From NCBI GenBank assembly GCA_003024985.2, contig PXIH01S0027243.1: a DNA stretch of 10,145 nucleotides; one strand, 5' to 3'. Under the pieces are notes generated by a model. The model searched no databases. It was not told the origin of the DNA and saw only the letters and a list, made by a program, of their open reading frames with translations. A program made the position numbers and the translations under genes. Position 1 is the first letter of the stretch. Each line of letters opens with the position of its first letter. The DNA comes from Euperipatoides rowelli. Its lineage: Eukaryota > Onychophora > Udeonychophora > Euonychophora > Peripatopsidae. Shown one piece after another: positions 1 through 7,864 of this stretch.

Positions 1-1
1 C

Positions 2-1470
2 CAATGTACGGACTATGAATATAAAAGCAACAATAGTTCTAACTACCAATCTCATATTAGTCAACATTCTGACTCCAAATTCCAATGTACGGACTGTGAA
101 TATAAAAGCAACGATAATTCAGACTTCCAATCTCATATTAGTCAACATTCTGACTTCAAATTCCAATGTAGGGACTGTGAATATAAAAGCAATGATAATT
201 CTGACTTCCAATCACATATTATTCAACATTCTGACGAATTCAAGTTCCTGTGTACAGAATGTAATTATAAGACTAATAATAATTTTAACTTTAAACGTCA
301 CGTTAGAAAACATTCTCGACATTACAAATTCCTGTGCACTGAATGCGAGTATAAAACCAATGATAATTCCAATTTCCAGTCTCACGTTATCCAACATTCT
401 GAAGATTATATACTCCAGTGTATTGAATGTGAATATCAAACGAGTAATAATTCTGATTTTCAGTCACATATTAGCCAACATGTGGATTATAAATTCCCAT
501 GTACTGAGTATCAAGCCGAAAATTCTGATTTTCAAACTCCTATTAGCCAACATTCTGAAGATTATAAATTCAATTGTACACAATGTGAATACAAAACCAA
601 CAGTAATTCAAATTTTCAATCTCATTTTAGACAACACGCCAAAGATTATAAATTCCAATGTACACAATGCGACTATAAAACCAATAATAATTACTCTTTT
701 CAGTGCCACCTTAGCAACCATTCTGGTGAATACAAGTTCCGATGTACAGAATGTGGATATAAAACCAATGATAATTCTAATTTTCAACGCCATAATAGGA
801 AACATTCCGGCGATTTTAAATACCATTGTACTGACTGTGAGTATAAAACAAACAGTTATTGCAATTTCCAGTGTCATATTAGCAAACATTCTGGTGACTA
901 CAAATTTTATTGCAACCAATGTGAGTACAAAACTAACAACGTTTCTCATTTTCAATGTCATATTAGTAAGCATTCTGGTGAATACAAATTTTATTGTACT
1001 GATTGCGATTATAAGACAAATTATCCGGCCCACTTTAACCGCCACGTGACTACTCATTCTGGAAATTACCAGTTCCATTGTACCGATTGTGAATACAAAA
1101 CCAATAACAGTTCGAATTTCCAGTGCCATATTAGTAAACATTCTGGCGACTACAAATTCCGTTGTGACGAATGCGAATATAAAACCAATAATAATTCTAA
1201 TTTTTTATCTCATATTAGCAAACATTCGGGAGAATACAAATTCCTTTGTACCGAATGTGAATATAAAACCAATAATAATTCCCACTATCAATGCCATATT
1301 AGCAAACATTCCGGAGAATACAAATTCCGTTGTACAGAATGCAAATATAAAACCAATAATAGTTCCAATTTCCAACGCCATATTGGCAAACATTCTGGAC
1401 GATACAAATTCCAGTGCACGCAGTGTGAATATAAAACCAATAATAATTCAAATTTTCATCACCATGTTAG
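2..1470 (+). repeat. 84-bp coding tandem repeat (zinc-finger units)
   Basis: The coding array is also a DNA tandem repeat with a main period of 84 bp (28 codons) and 81-bp units where the linker is one codon short. Units 2 and 3 are nearly identical in DNA and protein, which points to recent duplication. Landmarks recurring once per unit are the linker around cattctgg, the aaaaccaataataatt block and catattag. Because 84 is divisible by three, a frame that lacks stops in one unit lacks them in most, which explains the long open shadow frames on both strands here. Confidence 0.9.
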
Positions 1471-1516
1471 CAAACACACTGTAGAATATCTTCCACTTCC
1501 ATTAACAGCCACATGA
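2..1516 (+). CDS. Poly-C2H2 zinc-finger protein, 5'-partial, 18 tandem finger units
   Basis: The frame is open from base 2 to TGA at 1514-1516 (504 codons). There is no ATG before the first finger, so the start or upstream exons lie outside the window; GTG at 482 is only an internal valine. The protein is a run of 18 units of the type C-x2-C-x12-H-x3-H, typically CTECEYKTNNNSNFQSHISKH, joined by 7-residue linkers such as SGEYKFR in place of the classical TGEKPYK. Sixteen units keep all four zinc ligands. Unit 1 has Tyr for the second Cys. Unit 7 (about 497-560) has lost the second Cys, the first His and about three residues. Three linkers are one residue short (after units 1, 2 and 6). After the last finger comes a short tail, TVEYLPLPLTAT, produced by a frameshift relative to finger-derived DNA downstream. 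The family is normally nuclear and binds DNA or RNA. Target and gene name are unknown, and a recently decayed gene end cannot be excluded. Confidence 0.85.
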   Translation, partial: QCTDYEYKSNNSSNYQSHISQHSDSKFQCTDCEYKSNDNSDFQSHISQHSDFKFQCRDCEYKSNDNSDFQSHIIQHSDEFKFLCTECNYKTNNNFNFKRHVRKHSRHYKFLCTECEYKTNDNSNFQSHVIQHSEDYILQCIECEYQTSNNSDFQSHISQHVDYKFPCTEYQAENSDFQTPISQHSEDYKFNCTQCEYKTNSNSNFQSHFRQHAKDYKFQCTQCDYKTNNNYSFQCHLSNHSGEYKFRCTECGYKTNDNSNFQRHNRKHSGDFKYHCTDCEYKTNSYCNFQCHISKHSGDYKFYCNQCEYKTNNVSHFQCHISKHSGEYKFYCTDCDYKTNYPAHFNRHVTTHSGNYQFHCTDCEYKTNNSSNFQCHISKHSGDYKFRCDECEYKTNNNSNFLSHISKHSGEYKFLCTECEYKTNNNSHYQCHISKHSGEYKFRCTECKYKTNNSSNFQRHIGKHSGRYKFQCTQCEYKTNNNSNFHHHVSKHTVEYLPLPLTAT

Positions 1517-2145
1517 ATACTAATTTAAACCAAAGACGATACAATTTTTCAACGCCATATTCTAAATCAATCTGGGAATTACAGTGCGAGTACAAAGTTG
1601 TATTATCGAGACATTCTGTAGAATATACTTTAAATTCCTGTGTACACAGTGTGAGTATAAGACCAATAATACTTCAAAATTTCATCATTAGTATTCATGT
1701 CGGCCACATGAATACTAATTTAAACCAATGATAATGCACATTTTTAATGGTGTATTCTAAATCAATCAGGAAATTACAAATGCCATTGTTCAAGTGTGAT
1801 ACCAAGTTGATAATAATTCTAATTTTTATTTCCATATCAAAACATTCTGGGGAATAAAAATTATGTTATATGGCATGTAAGTATAAAACCAATAATAATT
1901 ATAATTTCCATCGTCAAAGCAAACATTCTGGAGAATACAAATTCTAGCGTACACATGTCAGCATAAAACCAATGACTTACTTTGAATTTTCATTATCTTG
2001 TTAGCAAGCATACTGTAGAGTATCTTGCAATTCCATTGTCGACCACGAGTAATAACCTAAGCCAATGGACAATGCTCATTTTCAATGCTGTATTAGAAAA
2101 AAATATGGAGCTTACAAATGCCATTGGACAAGTGTGAGCACAAAA
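1387..2145 (+). repeat. Higher-order repeat at the array's 3' edge, three copies
   Basis: A segment of two to three finger units recurs as a block. Copy A is about 1387-1600, copy B about 1611-1800 and copy C about 1922-2145. A 26-nt stretch beginning gccacatgaatactaattt is identical at 1508-1533 and 1703-1728; its diverged counterpart begins at about 2041 (gaccacgagtaataacc). Copy C matches copy A from the linker through gttagcaa...actgtaga.tatctt. Copy B carries a deletion of about 30 bp. The extent of each copy was aligned by eye. Confidence 0.7.
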
Positions 2146-2460
2146 TCGATAATCTAATTTTTGTTATATTGTCAAAACATTGTGGAATGCAAACCGTATT
2201 ATCAAAATGTTGTGAGGAATGCAGAATCCGAGTTAAAATTAATATCCTTATTTTAATCACTATGAACATGCCAAATCTTATAGTAGCCTACTGAATATGA
2301 AGACAAAACCAATCAAAATTTATATTTTCAACATCAGATAAGCAACCATTTTTGATAATACATGTTCTATATAAAACTAATAATTGTGATTAATTTTCAA
2401 TCCATCCACGAGGATGAAACAATATCAAGTGTAATTTTATACTTCTTTGATAAGCTAACA
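1517..2460 (+). pseudogene. Decayed zinc-finger array, 3' continuation
   Basis: Finger-derived DNA continues beyond the stop codon but is broken by indels and stops. The clearest remnant is 1861-1946: in one frame it reads KYKTNNNYNFH followed by KHSGEYKF and a TAG where the array has CAG, and the next Cys codon has become CGT. Other remnants are linker-like acattctg at 1611 and 1842 and finger cores near 1630-1690, 1775-1850 and 1955-2010. Identity falls with distance, and after about 2160 only fragments are recognisable. Relics of this kind suggest the array was once much longer and that its C-terminal half was lost by frameshift. Alternatively these are unequal-crossover debris never translated together with the present ORF. 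Confidence 0.75.
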
Positions 2461-2468
2461 TTCTAGAG
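2461..2468. repeat. 8-bp target-site duplication, left copy (hAT-like MITE 1)
   Basis: TTCTAGAG stands directly before the element and is repeated exactly at 2914-2921. It fits the nTnnnnAn target preference known for hAT transposons. Confidence 0.85.
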
Positions 2469-2913
2469 CAGTGTTTCTTAACCTATGGGTCGCAAACCCA
2501 AAATTGGGTTGCTTGGCATATTACGTGGGTCGCAACAATAAGAATATTTTCAACAATAAGAATATTTGAACATCTGCACATGTATTTTCATCATTACGGA
2601 AAGGGTTGACAAAAGTTGTGACGAAATTATCTAAATCGGTCAAAAACAATTATTTCACCTCTAGATTATCAGGGTTGGGGCATAGTGGATTTCTCTCATA
2701 GTTGGGTTAGGGTTCAGTGTAAAGGTAAGGTTAGGACTAAATAAAAAAATAAGACTGCTATCCCTCTTAATCATGTGACTAAATGAGATTTAGACCTTCC
2801 AGTTTCTAGGCAAGTCAGTCATTTCTAGACACCGAATGTGTTTTACAATATTTGGGTCGCTAAACCAAAACTATTACCCAAACGTTGAGACTCAAAAAGG
2901 TTAACAAACCAGG
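2469..2913 (+). mobile_element. Non-autonomous hAT-like MITE 1 (445 bp)
   Basis: The left end is CAGTGTTTCTTAACC and the right end read inward is CCTGGTTTGTTAACC, 11 of 15 positions shared, followed inside by a GGGTCGC motif at the left and its counterpart near 2850. Ends of the form CAGTG...TTAACC are typical of animal hAT elements. Perfect 8-bp duplications TTCTAGAG flank it. There is no transposase ORF, so it could move only with an enzyme supplied elsewhere. It sits inside decayed zinc-finger DNA: removing it and one duplication restores an old linker reading HSREYKLHC. A second copy of the family lies inverted at about 8754-9192. Confidence 0.85.
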
Positions 2914-2921
2914 TTCTAGAG
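2914..2921. repeat. 8-bp target-site duplication, right copy (hAT-like MITE 1)
   Basis: TTCTAGAG, identical to 2461-2468. Host sequence resumes with aatagaagttgcattgt, a worn finger linker. Confidence 0.85.
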
Positions 2922-3210
2922 AATAGAAGTTGCATTGTTTTTCTAGAATATAGGCCTAAGCTTAAATTTGAATAAAGATTGGAATCACTATATCAGCAAC
3001 GAATAAGGGGGAGAGGAAACTCAGTTATACGAATGTGAGTATAAAAGAATACTTTGTTATTCTGGAAATTTAAATTCTATTATATCAAATGTGACTAGAA
3101 AATCAATCAAAGTTATAATTTTAAACTTGAGACAACAAACATCCTGGAAATTATACACTTTATGCATTTTTATTATAAAACTACTAATCCTATTTTTAAT
3201 CTTGAGACTG
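2922..3210 (+). pseudogene. Distal decayed zinc-finger relics
   Basis: Beyond the MITE, finger-like text persists weakly. Examples are a linker remnant (ttctggaaatttaaattc at 3059), worn cores such as gaatgtgagtataaaag near 3032, and a finger-like block at about 3085-3180 with aaaatcaatcaaagttataatttt and ataaaactactaatcc in the array's order. No usable frame remains. These relics put the outer edge of the former array near 3200. Confidence 0.55.
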
Positions 3211-3640
3211 CGGAAGGGTTAAATGCCTTATGATTTGACATACTGTACACTTCGGGAGTCATAAATTAACTAAAAATGTATATTTCTAAAGTATTTTTTT
3301 TTATGTACAGTATCAATGTAGCCAAGCCAAAGATTTTTTTTTTGTTACAAAAATTAAACTAAATCATTAAAATTTTGATTGGTCTTTATATTTTTAAAGG
3401 AATTGACCTAAAGTGCATCTTTTGTTTCTAGTGGAATTTTGTTTCACATTTGCACTATTCTGTTAGTAATAAAATTAAGTTATAAATCTCTATTTGTTTG
3501 TTCTTTTTTTTACTAACGATTTCAACTTCTATTACCGTACTGTTTTGCTTCTTTAAGTTACAGAAATAAATTAGGAGACATTTAAAACAAATATCAGACA
3601 CCCTTAACTACCCATTGTGTGAGAGATAATATACCCACTT
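3211..3640. other. AT-rich stretch without a recognisable gene
   Basis: I see no ORF of note, no RNA gene and no transposon end here. There are several T-rich runs, for example around 3293-3302 and 3333-3342. Confidence 0.6.
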
Positions 3641-3644
3641 CCAG

Positions 3645-4450
3645 AGTTGAATGTACATTGTCCTTCATGGAAAATCTCAAGTTAAATCTCAAAGTCCCTA
3701 CCTTCAAGTCCCAAGTTGAGTCTTAAGTCCCTACCTTTAATTCTCAAGTCAAATCTCATGCCTGTACCTTCAAGTCTAAAGTACAAACCTTTAAGTCTCA
3801 AATCAAGTCTTAAGTACTACTCTACAGCCAGGTCTCAAGTCCCTATCATCAAGTCTCAAGCCCCTACCTTCAATTCTCAAGTTGAGCCTTGAGTCCCTAA
3901 CTTAAGACTAAAGTTTAGTACAAGTCCCTATCTTCAAGTCTCAAGTCCCTATATTCAAGTCAAAAGTCCCAATATTCAAGTCTCAAGCTCCTACCTTTAA
4001 TTCTCAAGTTGAGNCTTGAGTCCCTAACTTAAGACTAAAGTTTAGTACAAGTCCCTATCTTCAAGTCAAGTCCCTATATTCAAGTCTCAAGTCCCTATAT
4101 TCAAGTCAGAAGTCCCAATATTCAAGTCTCAAGCCCTTACCTTTAATTCTCAAGTTGAGTCTTGAGTCCCTAACTTAAGACTAAAGTTTAGTCCAAGCCC
4201 TATCTTCAAGTCGAGTCCCTATATTCAAGTCTCAATCCCTATATTCAAGTTAAGTTTCTATATTCAAGTCTCAAGTCCCTACCTTCAAGTTTTAAGCTTC
4301 AAGTTGAGTCTCGAGTCCCTAACAGTCTCAAGTCCTATCTAGTCCCTACCATCTCAAGTTCCTGATCAATAAGTCTCAAGTTTAGTCTCAAATCCTTACC
4401 TTCAACTCTCAAGTCAGGTCTCGAGGCCTTACAAGCAGTTTCAAGTCAAA
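3645..4450 (+). repeat. AAGTC-rich minisatellite
   Basis: The region is built from variants of CAAGTC, CTCAAGTCCCTA and CCTTCAAGTCTCAAGT, with irregular sub-units of about 13-30 bp. It contains stops in all frames and is not coding. The interior is the most regular part and both ends are worn. The single ambiguous base of the window (4014) lies here, as expected for a tract that is hard to assemble. Confidence 0.9.
3874..4215 (+). repeat. Higher-order unit of the minisatellite (three starts)
   Basis: A block beginning ttctcaagttgag and continuing with ttgagtccctaacttaag and actaaagtttagt recurs at 3874, 4001 and 4147. The spacings of 127 and 146 bp differ by about one sub-unit. Copies are almost identical, so the amplification is recent compared with the worn flanks. 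Confidence 0.85.
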
Positions 4451-4515
4451 TCACAAGTCGAGTCATATATTGGTTACTGAAATGCATTAAATAAAACCAA
4501 GATAAAGCCATCGAG

Positions 4516-5020
4516 TCCAGTTGTTTAAATCGGTGAGTTGCGCATATTCATCTCAAGCGAGTACAAGCTGAATGATAGAAGTGACAAGTCCAACTCAAGT
4601 CTGAGTCATGATTCCAGCCAGTTAAATTGGTAAGTCGCTAATATTTATCTCTCGAGTGAGTCCAAGTTGAGTTATAAAAGTAACAAGTCCGACTCGAGTA
4701 TGAGTAAAAAAATTCACGAGTCCAGCTGCTTAAATTAATGTCACTATTATCTCTCAATTAAGTCCAGGATGAATCATAGAAGTGACAAGTCCAACTTGAG
4801 TTTGGGTCAACTTCACAAGTTCAGCCGCTAAAATTGGTAAATCACTAATATTCATCTCTCGAGTGCTCGAGTCCAAGTCGATTCATAGAAGTGACGAATC
4901 CGAGTCAACAACTCTGTTAATTCAAGATTCCAGCCGCTTAAACCGAACAAGTCATTTAAAATATTCATCTCAAGCAAATCGAGTCAGAGAAGTGAGACTC
5001 TAGTGCGAGTCAATGTTAAC
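4516..5020 (+). repeat. Diverged tandem satellite, five units of about 100 bp
   Basis: Units start with t(c/t)cagccgcttaaa-like sequence at 4516, 4613, 4721, 4820 and 4929. Each then has a tattcatctc(aag/tcg)-like segment, a cgagtccaag-like segment and atagaagtgacaagtcc. Spacings are 97, 108, 99 and 109 bp, so the array may be dimeric. It shares the AAGTC/GAGTC vocabulary of the neighbouring minisatellite and probably derives from it or gave rise to it. No coding potential is visible. Confidence 0.8.
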
Positions 5021-5029
5021 TTCAATCTT

Positions 5030-5571
5030 TTACAGTGATTGAAACCACCAAGACTGTCGACTGACTTTGTGAATTTACTTAATGTACATCTATCTATCCA
5101 GGATATAGTAATTCTTTTTTATATAAGACAAACTCCACTATTCACCATAATCCATTAAATGGCTATGTATTCAAATTATACATCTTATTAAACACAACAC
5201 TGTAAATATCTCAAAGTTTCCTCACAAACCCCATTTTTTTGGTCAATGTATTTGGTTACGATATGACAATTTAAGAAGTTTTCACTGAGTGAAACGTACT
5301 ATAATTTCCGAATTCCTACGATTGATTTTTTTGATGTTTAACTTAATATTGTTAACTGGACCCAAATAAAGTTGGGTACATTTGTCTGTTTAAAATTTAG
5401 TTGATTTTCTATTGACTATATATTAATTTTATCTATATCCTACTGTAAAGCAATAATATCTTCATTTATCAGAATTGATTCTATAAATCTTAATATTGTC
5501 GGTGTACATTTTTATATTATTAATTATTCCTAAGTCATTAACAATAGAAATATTGAACAACATATCAGTTA
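5030..5571. other. AT-rich gap without a recognisable gene
   Basis: No ORF, RNA gene or transposon end is recognised between the satellite and the LTR. The only notable feature is the small hairpin at 5360-5377. Confidence 0.6.
5360..5377 (+). promoter_or_regulatory. Possible poly(A) signal in a small hairpin
   Basis: ACCCAA and TTGGGT form a 6-bp stem around the loop ATAAAG, and AATAAA (5365-5370) spans stem and loop. A GT/T-rich stretch (tttgtctgttt) follows. This resembles a 3'-end processing site on the plus strand, but no transcript can be assigned to it and AATAAA is common in AT-rich DNA. Confidence 0.2.
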
Positions 5572-5802
5572 TGTTGTGGAAGCCTTTATTTGTAATTCAC
5601 AAAGATGATAAAATAACAAGAGAGAAATATTCAGATTCACAACTTTTTAATATCCTAAAAGCTCTGCCATAGCATCTTAGCAGTGTCAGAATGACAACTA
5701 ACCTCACTGGAAAAATAAGGAAAGAACTAAAAAACAACACTTAGTTAAGACCCTTTACAAATAAACTACATATTAAATCATAGTTAATTGTCTCTTCTAA
5801 CA
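5572..5802 (-). repeat. 3' LTR of the copia-like element (231 bp)
   Basis: On the minus strand it begins TGTTAGAAGAGACAATT right after the polypurine tract and ends CCACAACA, giving the TG...CA (TGTT...AACA) termini of LTRs. AATAAA lies 13-18 nt before the 3' end. No matching 5' LTR is in the window, so LTR-LTR identity and insertion age cannot be judged. The target duplication cannot be confirmed; the flanking candidate is agtta at 5567-5571. Confidence 0.75.
5585..5590 (-). promoter_or_regulatory. LTR polyadenylation signal AATAAA
   Basis: AATAAA on the minus strand lies close to the LTR 3' end, the usual site for the end of the R region in short LTRs. Confidence 0.55.
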
Positions 5803-5811
5803 GCCCCTCTC
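5803..5811 (-). other. Polypurine tract of the copia-like element
   Basis: On the minus strand GAGAGGGGC stands directly before the LTR start TGTTAG. In LTR elements such a tract primes plus-strand DNA synthesis. Its position between the pol stop and the LTR is as expected. Confidence 0.7.
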
Positions 5812-6415
5812 AATCAACTGCAAAATATAAACAAGAAGTCCTCATATTATGGTCCCAGTTTATCCAGGAGTTCCTCGAATCTTGGCCTGCTAGAAGTTTA
5901 GTAAATAGGTCTGCTAACATAATCTCAATTGGACAATAAATAAAATAAATTAGCCCCTTTTCCTATAGGTCTTTCAAAAAATGAAAATGAACATCTATAT
6001 GTTTGGTTCTTGTAGTTGTCTTTTCAGATGCAACCATTTCTATATAGGCCTGATTGTCTTCATGTACTAAGATTGGATTGTGTACGAGATATTTGCAATC
6101 ATTTAATAATCTCATCATCCTCATAGCTTCCTGAACAGCATAGGCTGCAGATACATATTCAGCTTCAGAAAAAGAGAGCGACACTTAACTGTTTCTTCAA
6201 TGTCCCAGATATGAGACCCTAGTTGACTTGCGGTCGATACCATCACCTGCCCAGTCTGCGTCAGTATACACCTCCAAAGCAAAAACAGGGTTTCTTCTAT
6301 AAACAATTTGCGTATTGTCTTTTTGATATCTTAAAACTCTCTTGAGAGCATTCAAATCTGCTTTACTTGGTTTTTCAACTCTTCTAGCTAATAAATAATA
6401 ATAATTTGCATGTGG
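5810..6415 (-). pseudogene. Copia-like Pol C-terminus (RNase H), broken
   Basis: In one minus-strand frame the ordered copia landmarks are LLARRVEKPSKADLNALKR at about 6385-6330, then a YTDADWAGD stretch with DRKST at about 6260-6220, then SEAEYVSA with a downstream EDNQAY and RTKHIDVHFHF (6184-5966), and finally YCPIE followed by LADLFTK (about 5935-5890). These correspond to the RNase H active-site Asp and Glu regions and the C-terminal tail of copia Pol. Breaks are in-frame TGA and TAA at about 6200-6185, where roughly 25 bp seem deleted between the LG and KKQ motifs, and TAG at 5963-5965. The final TGA is at 5810-5812, next to the polypurine tract. This is non-functional. Confidence 0.85.
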
Positions 6416-6720
6416 AAAGAAAGCTCATGTGGTTTGTGCCAGGCCAGAGGTAACAATGTTTGATATACTAATGTGCATCCATGCATCAATTTTTGTGATT
6501 TACATGTGCCCACATGAGCATAAATGAGACAGGATGATAGCCGTTCCGCCCTGGACAACCCAAAGTGCCCACTCCCACATCAAGATCACCAGTTAAGACC
6601 AAGTGTTTATCAGGGAGAGAGTTGGATGAATATGGTTTAGTTAAGAGGGTAATAGGAGCAGGTATTTGGGCCATTGCCTGAGTTGTAGTATATCTACAGA
6701 CCGAACCTAAACAAAATATG
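6416..6720. other. Unrecognised block with a short minus-strand open frame
   Basis: This stretch is less AT-rich than its surroundings. On the minus strand a frame is open from about 6711 to the stop at 6486-6488, about 75 codons, including MAQIPAPITLL and VGTLGCPGRNGYHP. I recognise no domain. It joins neither the copia frame on one side nor the LINE remnant on the other, so it is probably part of another repeat or a lost exon. A 9-bp inverted repeat (ctcatgtgg at 6424-6432, its complement at 6510-6518) is present. No function is proposed. Confidence 0.35.
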
Positions 6721-7380
6721 GCGCAATTATAAGCAATAAAAAATTATATGCTTACAAAATATTTGGTAAAAACACAATTGACAACCTGGTACTAACACAA
6801 CCAGAAAAATTTGGGGGATTGCCTTATCCATTTCATGGAAATATTATCAAGCAAAAAATTCAAGATATCATTATGAAAAATAAAAAATCATAAAAAAACA
6901 ATTGCAATATAATTAGAAATAAATATTTATCATTAAAAGGGAAAACTATTAACATTTATGCTATCACAATCATAAACTTATATGCACCGTTTGTTAATTT
7001 TACTAAGAAGTTTTTAAAGGGATTCTATTCTATATTTTCAACCACAATATGATCTGGTCATAGAGTCCTAATTTATATAGATAATGCTCCCAAAATTTTA
7101 TGGGGGTTTAGGTTTGAAAAATATATATATTCAATATGAAACAATCCGATTTAATGTATTTATTAAACTACTAGTTCACTTAGACGAGATGGGTTTTAGA
7201 GCTCCAGTCCAACCACAGACACCCCTCCTCCATTTTTTTTCTCAAAATATATGCCTTTTCTATTTGGTAATTTTAAAAATTTAATGGATGAACATGATCT
7301 GTTGAAACCAACTTATGAAGATTATTTCAATAATGATACAGCTGTTTATACCTGTATCATTATGAAAGACTTAGTATACA

Positions 7381-7388
7381 CTTGTGTT
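7381..7388. repeat. 8-bp target-site duplication, left copy (hAT-like MITE 2)
   Basis: CTTGTGTT stands immediately before the element and is repeated exactly at 7745-7752. Confidence 0.85.
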
Positions 7389-7744
7389 TAGGGCTCCCAC
7401 TTAGGAGTTGATGGAACTGTAGTCCCAGGGCCATGGAGGCTCTGCTCATTAACTTTCATTAGAAACTAAGTAGTTATGAGTAGGGTCAATGCACGGAGGG
7501 TGCCCATAGGCGTGGACAAGGGGTCCCATAGGCTTGTAAAGGTAAACAACGTATTTATAGTCTATATAACCCCAAAAAAGCTCATCAAATTCCACAAGAC
7601 AATAAAACGTCCAGTCAACTAAAAAAAAATAAACAGCTTATCAAATCTGACAAACTAGGTCACCCATAATGAAAATAGGTATGGGGAGTGGGGACCCATC
7701 TGAATTTTAAGTCCTGGGGCCCTGATTTGGATGAGGGAGCCCTG
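7389..7744 (+). mobile_element. Non-autonomous hAT-like MITE 2 (356 bp), inserted in the LINE remnant
   Basis: The left end is TAGGGCTCCC and the right end read inward is CAGGGCTCCC (9 of 10), with subterminal CAGGGCC motifs on both sides. Perfect 8-bp duplications CTTGTGTT flank it. An 8-bp duplication with CAGGG-type ends indicates the hAT superfamily. There is no transposase ORF. The sequence is unlike MITE 1, so it is a separate family. Its first three bases supply a TAG that ends the interrupted LINE frame. The duplication fits the hAT target preference at position 2 but not at position 7, so another family with 8-bp duplications is possible. Confidence 0.8.
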
Positions 7745-7752
7745 CTTGTGTT
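7745..7752. repeat. 8-bp target-site duplication, right copy (hAT-like MITE 2)
   Basis: CTTGTGTT, identical to 7381-7388. Confidence 0.85.
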
Positions 7753-7864
7753 TCAGCATCAATTATGGACTTAATTTTTAACTTATTATTAATAATGTCA
7801 TTCTAAAATTTGAATCTGATTTTTATAAATTTATGTTCTGTAACGAGGAGGAAACAACAATAGA

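Larger units (their letters stand above)
5572..6415 (-). mobile_element. Ty1/copia-like LTR retrotransposon, 3' fragment
   Basis: Read on the minus strand, the fragment contains the end of pol (RNase H), a polypurine tract and a complete 3' LTR, in that order. Gag, protease, integrase, reverse transcriptase, primer-binding site and 5' LTR are absent from the window. Similarity to copia pol ends at about 6415, where unrelated sequence begins. The element is dead: it has in-frame stops and a deletion in RNase H and is severely 5'-truncated or rearranged. Confidence 0.85.

Noticed and set aside
15-1049. 344-codon plus-strand ORF in a different frame from the zinc fingers
   Set aside because: It translates the finger DNA out of frame into a low-complexity N/I/L-rich repeat. 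The C2H2 frame is continuous over the same bases and matches a real family.
608-1141. 177-codon antisense ORF
   Set aside because: It is the complement of the finger units, repeats every 28 residues and has no independent support.
1513-1731. 72-codon ORF whose ATG overlaps the zinc-finger stop codon
   Set aside because: It reads decayed finger DNA in a shifted frame. The ATGA overlap is a chance by-product, and its MNTNLNQ motif appears at both ends only because the DNA block is duplicated.
2700-2716. Telomere-like gggttagggtt sequence
   Set aside because: Only one isolated occurrence inside the MITE, and the related copy at 8754-9192 does not preserve it as a repeat.
3645-5020. CRISPR-like array
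   Set aside because: The repeats are contiguous and variable in spacing with no unique spacers, in a eukaryotic context. They are mini/satellite DNA.
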